Shown: positions 14,997 through 22,118 of the stretch, piece by piece
Position numbering within the stretch: position 1 is the first letter of the stretch
Layout: every line of letters begins with the position of its first letter
NCBI GenBank assembly: GCA_964600225.1
Contig: CAZRIT010000017.1
Coordinates: 1-30,335 of the forward strand
Source of the DNA: CAZRIT01 sp964600225
Lineage (GTDB): Bacteria > Bacillota > Clostridia > Christensenellales > CAG-138
Length of the DNA stretch: 30,335 nt
Direction: 5' to 3'
Notes under the pieces: model-generated
The model's input: only the letters and a program-made list of their open reading frames with translations
What the model was told of the DNA's origin: nothing
Databases searched by the model: none
Translations under genes and position numbers: made by a program

Positions 14997-16919
14997 CTAT
15001 CGTCTGCGGGGGACCTTGCGCGTGCGCAGCCACAGCAAAAATACCGCAATGGCCATGGTTGCCAGGAACACCGCGGCGTACAGCAGATAGATCGTATCGT
15101 CCACGCCGGGGTCGGGGCCCGCGTCGGCGTCGCCCGTGCGCGGCAGGGACCGGGCAAGGACGCTGCCGCTTTTGAACATGCTGGCGCGCGCATATTCGGC
15201 GTCCGCGGCACGGTTGACGGTGAGCGAGTAGGATTCGCCCTCCGCCGCGGTCACCTGAATCAGGTAATCCCCTTCCGCGCCGTTGACCTTGGGGATGATG
15301 ATGCAGCCGTCGGTTTCAAACGTGACGGCGCCGCTGCCGCTGCCGCCCGAAATGTGCACGGCAAACGTTTCGTCCAGATCGCAGGTATCCTTCCAGTGAT
15401 CGATGGCAAGCGCCTTTTGGTGCGCATGGCTGACCTTGCCGCTGTAGGTCTGTTCCTCAGCGGCGAGGTAGTTGGCGTCGCCCGTCTTGGTAGCGCGCAG
15501 CACATATTCCCCGCCTACGGGCGCTGTGACGGTGACGGTGTAAGTATCCTCCTGCGCGGCCTTTCGTACGGCGGTACAGCCCGAAACGGTGGTGACATAC
15601 GATGCGCCCGTGCCGCCGCCGCCAATAAGCCGCACGTCGAACGAGCTGCCTGTGGTGGCCGCCTCCTGCCAGTTCTCCAGCGAAAGCTTGTTCTGCATGG
15701 CCTTGCCCGACGTGCCCGAAAGCCTGCGCGACTCGGTATCCATATAGCTGATGTCGCCCGACATGGAGGCCTGCAGCGAGTAGGAGCCGACGCTGTTGAC
15801 CGTCACCAGAAACGGCGTATCCACCGTGCCGCTCAGCGGCGTGACCGAGCAGCCCACGGTGCTAAACTGCACCACGCCGTTGGGCATGCCGCCCGAAACG
15901 CGGATGGGGAAGGAATCGTTGCAGTTTTTGCTGCTCGACCAGCCCGAAACGGAGAGCGACGATGGCCGCGCCTTGGTGGCAATGCTGCCGACCGACACGG
16001 TGGCGGCGTTGTAGCCGTAGTTGCCCGCGCGCGTGGCGGTCAGCGAATACGGGCCGACCGTATCGACGGTTACCTCATAGCGCTTGCCGCTTATGTGCGT
16101 GACCGTGCAGCCGATGGCGTCGAGCCGAAGCGCCTCGCCGCTGCTGCCGCCCGAAATTTCGATTTCAAACGAATCGTAGATGCGCGCATCGTCCTTCCAG
16201 CCGCTGATGGAGATGCTCGATTGCGAGGATTTGCACGACACCCCGCTGTACAGCGTGGACTGCACGGGCAGATGGTTGCGGTCGCCCGCCATCAGCGCCG
16301 TCAGGCTGTACTGCCCCACGCGCGTGACGGTGACGGAAAACACCGTGCCGACTACGCCCGTGGCGGGCGTGACCGAGCAGCCGTCGGAGGTGAAGGTGAT
16401 GGCCCCGTTGGTGCTGCCGCCGTTGACGGTGATGCTAAACGTGCTGTAATAATCCCGCGCGCCGCCCCAGCCGTTGATGGTGAGCGGCAATTGATCGGTT
16501 TTGCCCGCCTGCCCCACGCAGGAATCGGACACCGACTCGTTGTTGGTGAGCACGGCCGTCAGCGAATAGGTGCCCGCCGCGCTGACGCGCACCGTAAACA
16601 CATCGCCCACCACGCCCGATTGCGGCGTGACGGAACAGTTGACGGCGACAAAATGCACCGCGTCGCCCGCGTTTCCGCCCAGCGTCACGGGGAAGGTGGC
16701 AAAGCAGTTCATGGCGCCCTGCCAGCCCTGTATTTCAAACGTGCGGCCGTTGTCGGCATGGGTGTTGCGCGCAGAGGGGGAAAGCAGCGATAGCATCAGT
16801 ATCAGGCAGCCGACGAGCAAGCTGCGGAAACGGCGGGACAGCAAAAACAACCGATGCGACGCACCCCGTCGGTCGGTCGATGACAGCTTTGCATTTCGGA
16901 GCCGTTTCGTCAGGTTCAT
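14997..16919 (-). CDS. Sortase-anchored surface protein with six Ig-like repeats
   Basis: The 640-residue exported protein has a basic N-terminus and a hydrophobic signal core at about 33-48, with likely cleavage near SARNTHADN. Six repeats of about 88 residues fill 57-590. Each opens with a Gly/Asn-Trp pair (GW, NW or HW), has F-I-V-SGG, then a G-C-S/T-V-T-P element, a VTV-VG-YSLTA strand pair and a GD-Y turn. One Cys per repeat in the GC element is conserved (C-V-T-P). The C-terminus has LPRTG (592-596), a membrane segment (about 611-631) and RRR, a complete sortase signal. It probably acts in adhesion or wall structure; no catalytic motif is seen. The start at 16919 is set by GGAAAGAG; upstream in-frame codons lack support. 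It has its own promoter, and no sortase gene is nearby. Confidence 0.87.
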   Translation of the reverse strand: MNLTKRLRNAKLSSTDRRGASHRLFLLSRRFRSLLVGCLILMLSLLSPSARNTHADNGRTFEIQGWQGAMNCFATFPVTLGGNAGDAVHFVAVNCSVTPQSGVVGDVFTVRVSAAGTYSLTAVLTNNESVSDSCVGQAGKTDQLPLTINGWGGARDYYSTFSITVNGGSTNGAITFTSDGCSVTPATGVVGTVFSVTVTRVGQYSLTALMAGDRNHLPVQSTLYSGVSCKSSQSSISISGWKDDARIYDSFEIEISGGSSGEALRLDAIGCTVTHISGKRYEVTVDTVGPYSLTATRAGNYGYNAATVSVGSIATKARPSSLSVSGWSSSKNCNDSFPIRVSGGMPNGVVQFSTVGCSVTPLSGTVDTPFLVTVNSVGSYSLQASMSGDISYMDTESRRLSGTSGKAMQNKLSLENWQEAATTGSSFDVRLIGGGGTGASYVTTVSGCTAVRKAAQEDTYTVTVTAPVGGEYVLRATKTGDANYLAAEEQTYSGKVSHAHQKALAIDHWKDTCDLDETFAVHISGGSGSGAVTFETDGCIIIPKVNGAEGDYLIQVTAAEGESYSLTVNRAADAEYARASMFKSGSVLARSLPRTGDADAGPDPGVDDTIYLLYAAVFLATMAIAVFLLWLRTRKVPRRR

Positions 16920-17034
16920 GCTCTCTTTCCGACCGTGCACGAAATACACAGCCTTCACATACAAACGGCGTTCTATACATAGCATGAATGCGCATACGGT
17001 GCATGCCGATGCGTATACATAGTATTGTAAACTA

Positions 17035-17063
17035 ATAATAATGCGAAAATAGAGTTCCGTCAA
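17035..17063 (-). promoter_or_regulatory. Predicted promoter of the surface-protein gene
   Basis: On the minus strand TTGACG (17063-17058), 17 bases and TATTAT (17040-17035) would give a leader of about 110 nt. That leader is AT-rich with several short inverted repeats. Confidence 0.6.
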
Positions 17064-17305
17064 TACAAATACAACAATTTCTTGTGGTTTTTCGGCATAA
17101 AGAGACACAACTTCTTGCGTTTTGTGCCGATTTGACGGTTATGCATACGAAAATGCGACAAAAGCGAACAAGCAAGCGTCTTTTTGGAACATGTAGTGGT
17201 GGACAAAAACAGTCCTCCACAAGCGCTTGTAAACGGTGCAAGCTATGAATATGCATATGAATATCGAGAGAATATACACATAAAATGCGTATAAATATGC
17301 AGATG
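17064..17305. other. AT-rich gap between divergent promoters, with one hairpin
   Basis: The stretch from 16920 to 17376 holds no gene. Apart from the two promoters it contains an imperfect hairpin with arms GTGGTGGAC (17196-17204) and GTCCTCCAC (17212-17220), one T-T mismatch and an A-rich loop. The composition is markedly lower in GC than the genes on either side. No known riboswitch was recognised. Confidence 0.4.
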
Positions 17306-17334
17306 TTTACAACGTGCCGCGCGAATGATACAAT
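17306..17334 (+). promoter_or_regulatory. Predicted promoter of the molybdenum-cofactor operon
   Basis: TTTACA (17306-17311), 17 bases and TACAAT (17329-17334) would start transcription near 17341, 36 bases before moeA. No Moco riboswitch fits in so short a leader. Confidence 0.7.
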
Positions 17335-17376
17335 GCGTTTATACACAATCATTCATTTTGGAACGGGAGAAACGGC

Positions 17377-18585
17377 ATGTTGACGGTACTGACGCTGGAT
17401 CAAGCCAACGCGCTTTTGGCCGAGCGCTTTCCCAAACGGACGGCGGCAGAGCGCGTGCCGCTGGATGCGGCGCTCGGGCGCGTGCTGCGGGAAAACGCCG
17501 TGGCGGAGGACGACGTGCCTGCGTTCATGCGCGCAACCGTCGATGGCTATGCCGTGCTGGCGCGGGATACGTTCGGCTGCTCGGACGCGGTGCCGATGCT
17601 GCTGACGTGCGTAGGCGAGGCGGCCATGGGGGAAGCGTGCGCGCTGACGCTGTCGGCGGGGGAATGCCTGGCGGTGCCCACGGGCGGCGCATTGCCGCAA
17701 AACGCCGACGCCATGGTGATGCTGGAGGATACCGAGCGGTTGGGGGCTGCCACCGTTGCGGTGCTCAAGCCCGCCGCGCCGGGACGGCATGTGATCTTTG
17801 CGGGCGACGACGTGCGGCGCGGCGAAGCGGTGCTGCCGATGGGCAGGCGGCTGATGGCAAGGGACATCGGCACGCTGGCCGCCATGGGCATTGCAAAACC
17901 GCTCGTGGTCAAGCGGCCGCGGGTGGCGATTCTCTCCACGGGCGACGAGCTGGTGCCGCCCGCGGAAACGCCGCGGCTTGGGCAGATGCGCGACGTCAAC
18001 GGGCCGATGCTGGCCGCCATGTGCGCGTCGGTCGGTGCGCAGGCGCGGTTTTTCGGCATTGTGCCCGACGATGAATCGGCCTTGACGGACGCGGTGCGGA
18101 CGGCCGCGCAGCAGGCCGATCTGGTGCTGCTCTCGGGCGGCAGCTCGGTGGGTGCGCGCGACGCGGCGGAGCAGGTTTTTGGCGGGCTGGGCACGGTGCT
18201 GTTTCACGGGCTTGCCATGAAGCCGGGCAAGCCGACCATCGCCGCAAGCATCGGCGGGATACCCGTGCTGGGCCTGCCGGGACACCCCGTGGCGGCATAT
18301 TTTGTGTTTCAACTGCTGGTGCGGCCGCTGCTCAACCGCATGCAGGGTGCGGCGGAGACGCCGCTGACCGAGACGGCGACGCTCAGCCTGGCCATCCCCT
18401 CCAACCACGGGCGCGAGGAGTATGTGCCCGTGCGGTTGATGGATGGGCAGGCCGTGCCGATGATGACCAAATCGGGCCTGATTTCCACCCTGGCGCGCGC
18501 CGACGGATACGTCCGCATCCCGCGCGATTGCGAGGGGCTCGGACGGGGCGACCGCGTGACCGTATACCGATGGGAGGCCATATGA
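17377..18585 (+). CDS. moeA: Molybdopterin molybdenumtransferase MoeA
   Basis: This 402-residue MoeA inserts molybdate into adenylylated molybdopterin to give molybdenum cofactor. Family hallmarks are DVPAFMRATVDGYAVLARD near residue 50, where MDGYA is usual and VDGYA is seen; a STGDELV element (188-194); the SGGSSVG loop near 252; MKPGKPT and GLPGHPVAA. The C-terminal beta-barrel domain (about 330-400) is present. The start at 17377 has a GGGAGAAAC ribosome-binding site. It is the first gene of a tightly packed operon; its stop overlaps the next start as ATGA. A second, different MoeA follows, so the two copies may divide the work, as in organisms where one MoeA serves molybdenum and another tungsten or a particular enzyme; that is inference. 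Confidence 0.93.
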   Translation: MLTVLTLDQANALLAERFPKRTAAERVPLDAALGRVLRENAVAEDDVPAFMRATVDGYAVLARDTFGCSDAVPMLLTCVGEAAMGEACALTLSAGECLAVPTGGALPQNADAMVMLEDTERLGAATVAVLKPAAPGRHVIFAGDDVRRGEAVLPMGRRLMARDIGTLAAMGIAKPLVVKRPRVAILSTGDELVPPAETPRLGQMRDVNGPMLAAMCASVGAQARFFGIVPDDESALTDAVRTAAQQADLVLLSGGSSVGARDAAEQVFGGLGTVLFHGLAMKPGKPTIAASIGGIPVLGLPGHPVAAYFVFQLLVRPLLNRMQGAAETPLTETATLSLAIPSNHGREEYVPVRLMDGQAVPMMTKSGLISTLARADGYVRIPRDCEGLGRGDRVTVYRWEAI

Positions 18586-20492
18586 AGTATCAATATCTCA
18601 ATAACATACCGCTTGCCGAAGCCATTGGCGGCTACCTGCAATTTTTGACCGAACGCAGCATGACATATCGCACGGAGACGGTGGCGGTCACTGTGGCGCT
18701 TGGCCGCACCACGGCCGAGGCCGTGTATGCCAACATCTGCGCGCCGCACTACAACGCCTGCGCCATGGACGGTATTGCGCTGGATGCGCGGCGGACCTTT
18801 GGCGCGACGGAGACGACGCCGATCATTCTGCAGGCGGATCAATTCTTGCGCGTCGATACGGGCGATCCGCTGCCCGACGGGTGCGACGCGGTGGTGATGA
18901 TTGAGGATTGCGTGGAGGAGGGTGACAACGTCAAGCTCTTCGCCGCGGCCGCGCCGTGGCAGCATGTGCGCCAGATCGGGGAGGACGTGGCGGCGGGGGA
19001 TATGATACTGCCGTCGTTTACCGTTGTGGAGCCCGCGGTGATCGGGGCCATGCTGGCGGGCGGCGTGCGGACGCTGAACGTGCTCGCCAAGCCCCGCGTG
19101 GCCATCATCCCTACGGGCGATGAGATTGTGCCGCCGAGCGACCATCCGCAAGCAGGCGAGGTGATGGAGTTCAACTCCGCCATATTCTCCGCCATGCTGG
19201 CCCAATGGGGCGCGGAGGGCGCGGTGTTCCCCATCGTTCGCGACGACGCGGCCGAGATCGAGGCCGCGCTTGCGGAAGCGGTGCGCACATGCGACATGGC
19301 GCTGCTGCTGGCGGGTACCTCCGCAGGGCGCGACGACGATACCACGGGCGTGATGGAAAAGCTTGGCGAGCTGTTCTGCCACGGCGTTGCCATCCGTCCC
19401 GGCAAGCCCGCCGCGCTGGGCGCGGTGGACGGCAAGCCAGTCATCGGCGTGCCCGGCTATCCCGTATCGGGCATTGTGGTGCTGGAGCAGCTTGTGAAAC
19501 CCGTCATCGATAAGCTCCTGATGCGGCCGACGGGCATGTCTGAGCAGGTGTGCGTCACGATGGGCCGACGCCTGAATTCCTCGCTCAAATACCGAGAGTT
19601 CGTGCGCGCCAGCCTCGGCCTGAATGCCGAGGGGCAGCTCACCGCCGTGCCGCTCAACCGTGGCGCGGGCGTGGTGACGTCGTTTGTCAAGGCGGATTGT
19701 CTCATCGATGTGCCGCAATCGTGCGAGGGGTACGAGCAGGGCGGGCGCGCCACGGCCACGCTGCTAAGGCCCATTTCGCGCATTGCCAACACCGTGCGCA
19801 TCGTTGGCAGCCACGACCCGCTCATCGATGAGGCGGCGGATCTGGTGCGGCGCGCGCACCCCAACCTGTATGTTACGGGCACGCATGTGGGCAGCATGGG
19901 CGCCATCATGGCCGTGTCGCGCGGCGAGGCGATGCTCGGCGGCGTGCACCTGATGGATACGGCCGATGGCAGCTACAACCTTTCCTATATCGAACAATAC
20001 ATCCCCGAAGGCGGCGTGGCGCTGGTGGAGTGCGTGCAGCGCGTGCAGGGGCTGATGGTGGAGAAAGGCAATCCAAAATGCATCAAAACAATAAGTGATG
20101 TGGAGGGAGACGTACGGTATGTCAACCGCCAGCGGGGCGCTGGCACGCGGATACTGTGCGATTATCTGCTCAAACAGGCGGGCATTCCGAGCGAGCGCGT
20201 GCGCGGGTACGCACGCGAGGAGCTGACGCATACGGGCGTGGCCGCGCAGATTGCCGCGGGCACGGCGGATTGCGGGCTGGGCATACTGGCCGCGGCGCGC
20301 ATGTACGGCTTGGATTTTATCCCTGTGTGCAACGAGCAGTACGACCTGCTGGTATCGCTGGAGGCCATGGCCAAGCCGACGGTGCGGGCATTTTTGGAGG
20401 TTTTAAGGACGGATGCGTTCCGCGCGCGCCTGGAGCGGCTGGGCGGCTACATTTTGGATCAACCGGGGAGGATACGCAAGCTATGGAACTGA
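18582..20492 (+). CDS. MoeA fused to a molybdate-binding PBP-like domain
   Basis: The protein has 636 residues. Residues 1 to about 405 form a complete MoeA (AMDGIALDAR; PTGDEIVPP; GTSAGRDDDTTG; IRPGKPA; VPGYPVSG). Residues 410-630 match the PBP-like domain of COG1910/PF12727. Its markers here are GSHDPLIDEAADLV, HVGSMGAIMAVSRGEA, GVHLMD, YNLSYI, VNRQRGAGTRILCDYLLK, GIAAQ-type and AGTADCGLG stretches and a late DFIPVCNEQYDLLV. No signal peptide is seen, so the binding domain is cytosolic and may sense molybdate or a pterin and feed or gate the MoeA active site. The start at 18582 overlaps the preceding stop by four bases (ATGA), with GGGAGG upstream. The fusion is known in Clostridia and archaea, but its role has not been settled as far as I know. 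Confidence 0.9.
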   Translation: MKYQYLNNIPLAEAIGGYLQFLTERSMTYRTETVAVTVALGRTTAEAVYANICAPHYNACAMDGIALDARRTFGATETTPIILQADQFLRVDTGDPLPDGCDAVVMIEDCVEEGDNVKLFAAAAPWQHVRQIGEDVAAGDMILPSFTVVEPAVIGAMLAGGVRTLNVLAKPRVAIIPTGDEIVPPSDHPQAGEVMEFNSAIFSAMLAQWGAEGAVFPIVRDDAAEIEAALAEAVRTCDMALLLAGTSAGRDDDTTGVMEKLGELFCHGVAIRPGKPAALGAVDGKPVIGVPGYPVSGIVVLEQLVKPVIDKLLMRPTGMSEQVCVTMGRRLNSSLKYREFVRASLGLNAEGQLTAVPLNRGAGVVTSFVKADCLIDVPQSCEGYEQGGRATATLLRPISRIANTVRIVGSHDPLIDEAADLVRRAHPNLYVTGTHVGSMGAIMAVSRGEAMLGGVHLMDTADGSYNLSYIEQYIPEGGVALVECVQRVQGLMVEKGNPKCIKTISDVEGDVRYVNRQRGAGTRILCDYLLKQAGIPSERVRGYAREELTHTGVAAQIAAGTADCGLGILAAARMYGLDFIPVCNEQYDLLVSLEAMAKPTVRAFLEVLRTDAFRARLERLGGYILDQPGRIRKLWN

Positions 20493-20959
20493 CGCATGTG
20501 AACCAAAACGGCGAGGCGCGCATGGTGGATGTGGGCGAAAAGGCCGTGACGCTGCGCGAGGCCACCGCGGTGGGACATGTGGTGATGCAGCCCGAGACGC
20601 TGCAAATCCTGCTCGACGGCACAGCGCCCAAGGGGGATGTGTTCGCCGCCGCGCGCATTGCGGGCATCATGGCCGCCAAGCGCACGCATGAGCTGATTCC
20701 GCTGTGCCACCCCGTGCCGATTGACGGCGTTGAGGTGACGCTGTGCGCCGAGCCGCCGCAGCGCGTGTGCATCACCGCCAGCGTGCGTTGCGAATATCGC
20801 ACGGGCGTGGAGATGGAGGCGCTTACCGCCGTATCGGTGGCGGCGCTGACCGTGTACGATATGCTCAAAGCGGCCGATCGCGGCATGACGATTGCCGATG
20901 TGCACTTGCTGCACAAAAGCGGCGGGCGATCGGGCGCGTTCACGCGGGTTAACCTGTGA
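20483..20959 (+). CDS. moaC: Cyclic pyranopterin monophosphate synthase MoaC
   Basis: The 158-residue protein makes cyclic pyranopterin monophosphate from the product of MoaA in molybdenum-cofactor synthesis. It has the HELIPLCHPVPI signature, the MEALTAVSVAALTVYDMLKA stretch containing the catalytic Asp and Lys (YDMLKAADR), and the C-terminal LLHKSGGRSG. The length fits the family. The start at 20483 has GGGGAGG eleven bases upstream and overlaps the end of the moeA-PBP gene by ten bases, so it is translationally coupled. MoaA, the partner enzyme needed for its substrate, is not encoded in this window, nor are MoaD and MoaE. The next gene begins on a GTG overlapping this stop codon. Confidence 0.97.
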   Translation: MELTHVNQNGEARMVDVGEKAVTLREATAVGHVVMQPETLQILLDGTAPKGDVFAAARIAGIMAAKRTHELIPLCHPVPIDGVEVTLCAEPPQRVCITASVRCEYRTGVEMEALTAVSVAALTVYDMLKAADRGMTIADVHLLHKSGGRSGAFTRVNL

Positions 20960-21225
20960 GCGGCGGGGTCAGCCTGGCGGCGGATACGATTGTGCGCGCG
21001 CCCGAAGGCCTTTGCAGCGCGCGGTTTCATGCGGATATCGTTACGCACGGCGTCGATTACGCTTCGCTGCGGGTTGGCGACGTGTTGAACGTGGACGGCC
21101 GCACGATACGGATTACACGGGTGGGCAAACACTGTCATGACGCATGCCCGCTGGCGCAGCGCGGGGAAAGCTGTATGCTCAAAACCCATTGCGCGTTCGG
21201 CGAGTGGACCGACGCCGAAAAATAG
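20956..21225 (+). CDS. Half-length MOSC-domain protein
   Basis: The 89-residue protein starts at a GTG that overlaps the moaC stop (GTGA). It matches the C-terminal half of small MOSC-domain proteins: GVDYASLRVGDVLNVDG, then RITRVGKHCHDACPLAQRGESC and a final CAFGEW. Family members usually show IG-K-CH..C.I......C and GxFA at the same spacing. MOSC domains handle molybdenum cofactor or its sulfur. The N-terminal half of a normal 140-150-residue MOSC domain (with the GLEGDAHAG-type element) is absent, and there is no room for it, since moaC occupies the upstream sequence in another frame. The operon position supports a real role. It may be a minimal form, or may pair with another chain. Alternatively it is a decayed remnant kept by chance. 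Confidence 0.7.
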   Translation: MSGGVSLAADTIVRAPEGLCSARFHADIVTHGVDYASLRVGDVLNVDGRTIRITRVGKHCHDACPLAQRGESCMLKTHCAFGEWTDAEK

Positions 21226-21239
21226 CGCGCAAAAAACCG

Positions 21240-21268
21240 TTGTATTTTTGAAAGAACAATGATATACT
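21240..21268 (+). promoter_or_regulatory. Promoter of a candidate small RNA
   Basis: TTGTAT (21240-21245), 17 bases and TATACT (21263-21268) lie 14 bases after the MOSC stop codon. The predicted +1 is at about 21275. Confidence 0.6.
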
Positions 21269-21274
21269 GGTGCG

Positions 21275-21377
21275 CGAAGAGGGGCTTTTACGAACCCTTC
21301 CGAGGATTGCTTACAGGCCAAGCACCCTGCAAGCGCCCACCGTAAACGGACCGATGCGCCAAATCGGCCCGTTTTTT
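21275..21377 (+). ncRNA. Candidate structured small RNA of about 103 nt
   Basis: The unit has a promoter, two stable hairpins and a terminator, and no reading frame with a ribosome-binding site. Hairpin A pairs GAAG-A-GGG (21276-21283) with CCCTTC (21295-21300). Hairpin B pairs GCTTACAGG (21309-21317) with CCTGCAAGC (21326-21334), with one mismatch and loop CCAAGCAC. An outer helix between 21269-21276 (GGTGCGCG) and 21333-21340 (GCGCCCACC region) is possible if transcription starts a few bases earlier than predicted. No known family fits: it lacks the long 5' arm of 6S RNA and the GGAA loop of SRP RNA. It could instead be a processed operon 3' end. Confidence 0.5.
21347..21377 (+). terminator. 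Rho-independent terminator of the candidate RNA
   Basis: CGGACCGAT (21347-21355) pairs with ATCGGCCCG (21363-21371) with one mismatch; six T follow (21372-21377). It would also end read-through from the molybdenum operon. Confidence 0.85.
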
Positions 21378-21399
21378 GTTGGGGCGGGAACGGGAAACG

Positions 21400-21427
21400 T
21401 TTTCTTTTCTTTGGAAAGAAAAGAAAA
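21400..21427. repeat. Palindrome copy 4 of 4
   Basis: TTTTCTTTTCTTT-GG-AAAGAAAAGAAAA is perfect across 13-bp arms. A trailing TAAAAGAAAC resembles the outer arm of the other copies. Confidence 0.75.
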
Positions 21428-21455
21428 TAAAAGAAACGGATATTGGATAGAAAAG

Positions 21456-21573
21456 TGTGTCATGCTGAGGGCCATAGCCCAAAGAATCTTGCGTGTACAC
21501 GAAACCTCCAAGATTCCTCGCTAACGCTCGGAATGACACGGCGTGTATGCAGCGGCGTCTGCTCGGAATGACA
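21456..21573. repeat. Dispersed repeat cluster
   Basis: Units read TGTCATGCTGAGG, AAGATTCCTCGC...GGAATGACA and CTCGGAATGACA, both orientations of the family. They lie within the 893-base gap 21226-22118. Confidence 0.75.
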
Positions 21574-21641
21574 CGGGTGTCGGGTTTCGGCGCGAAAGCC
21601 CCAACCCGATGAGCCCCGCGGCGATTGAGCGGCCGATTTAA

Positions 21642-21705
21642 GGGGTTACAGGGGGGTGTCGGGGGGCCGTAAGGGGGAAATCGGAATCCCCCTCGGCCCC
21701 CCGAC
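21642..21705. other. G-quadruplex motif overlapping a large hairpin
   Basis: On the plus strand four G-runs (21642-21645, 21651-21656, 21661-21666, 21673-21677) are separated by 5, 4 and 6 bases, a canonical quadruplex pattern. The last two runs also form a hairpin: GTCGGGGGGCCG (21658-21669) pairs with 21694-21705, and AGGGGGA (21672-21678) with TCCCCCT (21687-21693). The two folds exclude each other. Confidence 0.7.
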
Positions 21706-21773
21706 GTCTGCCGCTGTACAAGAAAGCCGCATATGCCCTTTTTGCCGTGGGCAAAACCGACCAAAGCCCCGCC

Positions 21774-21852
21774 GCAGCGGACGACTTGCGCATACCCCGA
21801 GCAACGTGTGCACGCGACCCTCAAGATCCTTCGACTTCGCTCAGGATGACAC
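21774..21852. repeat. 79-bp repeat, inverted partner of 30257-30335
   Basis: It starts GCAGCGGACGACTTGCGC and is identical, apart from one G/A difference, to the reverse complement of the last 79 bases of the window. The match may extend past the window edge. Confidence 0.9.
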
Positions 21853-22061
21853 CTTCGCCAAGGCCCTTCGGCGGGATACGCCTCGGGGCGAAGCTGCGGC
21901 ATCGGCTCGGAATGACACGACGGGCGACGCTGCGGCGTCGGCTCAGGATGACAGCGTCTGTCATGCTGAGACACTTAGTTTTCCCCCGTGTCATTCTGAG
22001 AAGCGCAGCTTCCTCTCGTGTCATTCTGAGGAGCGCAGCGACGAAGAATCCTATGACACGA
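21816..22061. repeat. Dispersed repeat cluster upstream of the lpd gene
   Basis: There are about six units of the family, alternately ...CTCAGGATGACA, CTCGGAATGACACG and TGTCATTCTGAGGAGCGCAG. The last unit ends in the ATGACA that may serve as the -35 of the next promoter. Confidence 0.8.
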
Positions 22062-22081
22062 CGGCGGCGGCATGATATACT
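22053..22081 (+). promoter_or_regulatory. Predicted promoter of the lpd gene
   Basis: ATGACA (22053-22058), 17 bases and TATACT (22076-22081) are seen. A second TATAAT at 22092-22097 lacks a good -35 partner. Confidence 0.5.
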
Positions 22082-22118
22082 GATAATCGGCTATAATAAC
22101 TTGGAGGAGGGCAACACC

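Noticed and set aside
14907..16793. A 628-residue open frame on the plus strand opposite the surface-protein gene
   Set aside because: It is the antisense of a GC-rich repeat gene with signal peptide, LPRTG and terminator; its product is Arg/His/Ala-rich with no ribosome-binding site or family match.
17335..17376. Moco riboswitch before moeA
   Set aside because: The predicted leader is about 36 nt, too short for the motif, and no matching helices were found upstream.
18309..19718. A 469-residue open frame on the minus strand
   Set aside because: It is antisense to the two moeA genes, which have clear families, overlaps and start sites.
21269..21377. 6S RNA or SRP RNA at this site
   Set aside because: The RNA is too short and lacks the paired 5' arm of 6S RNA; no GGAA-type SRP loop is present.
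21747..22118. N-terminal extension of dihydrolipoyl dehydrogenase
   Set aside because: The extra residues only translate the repeat cluster; GGAGGAGGG and the family N-terminus fix the start at 22119.
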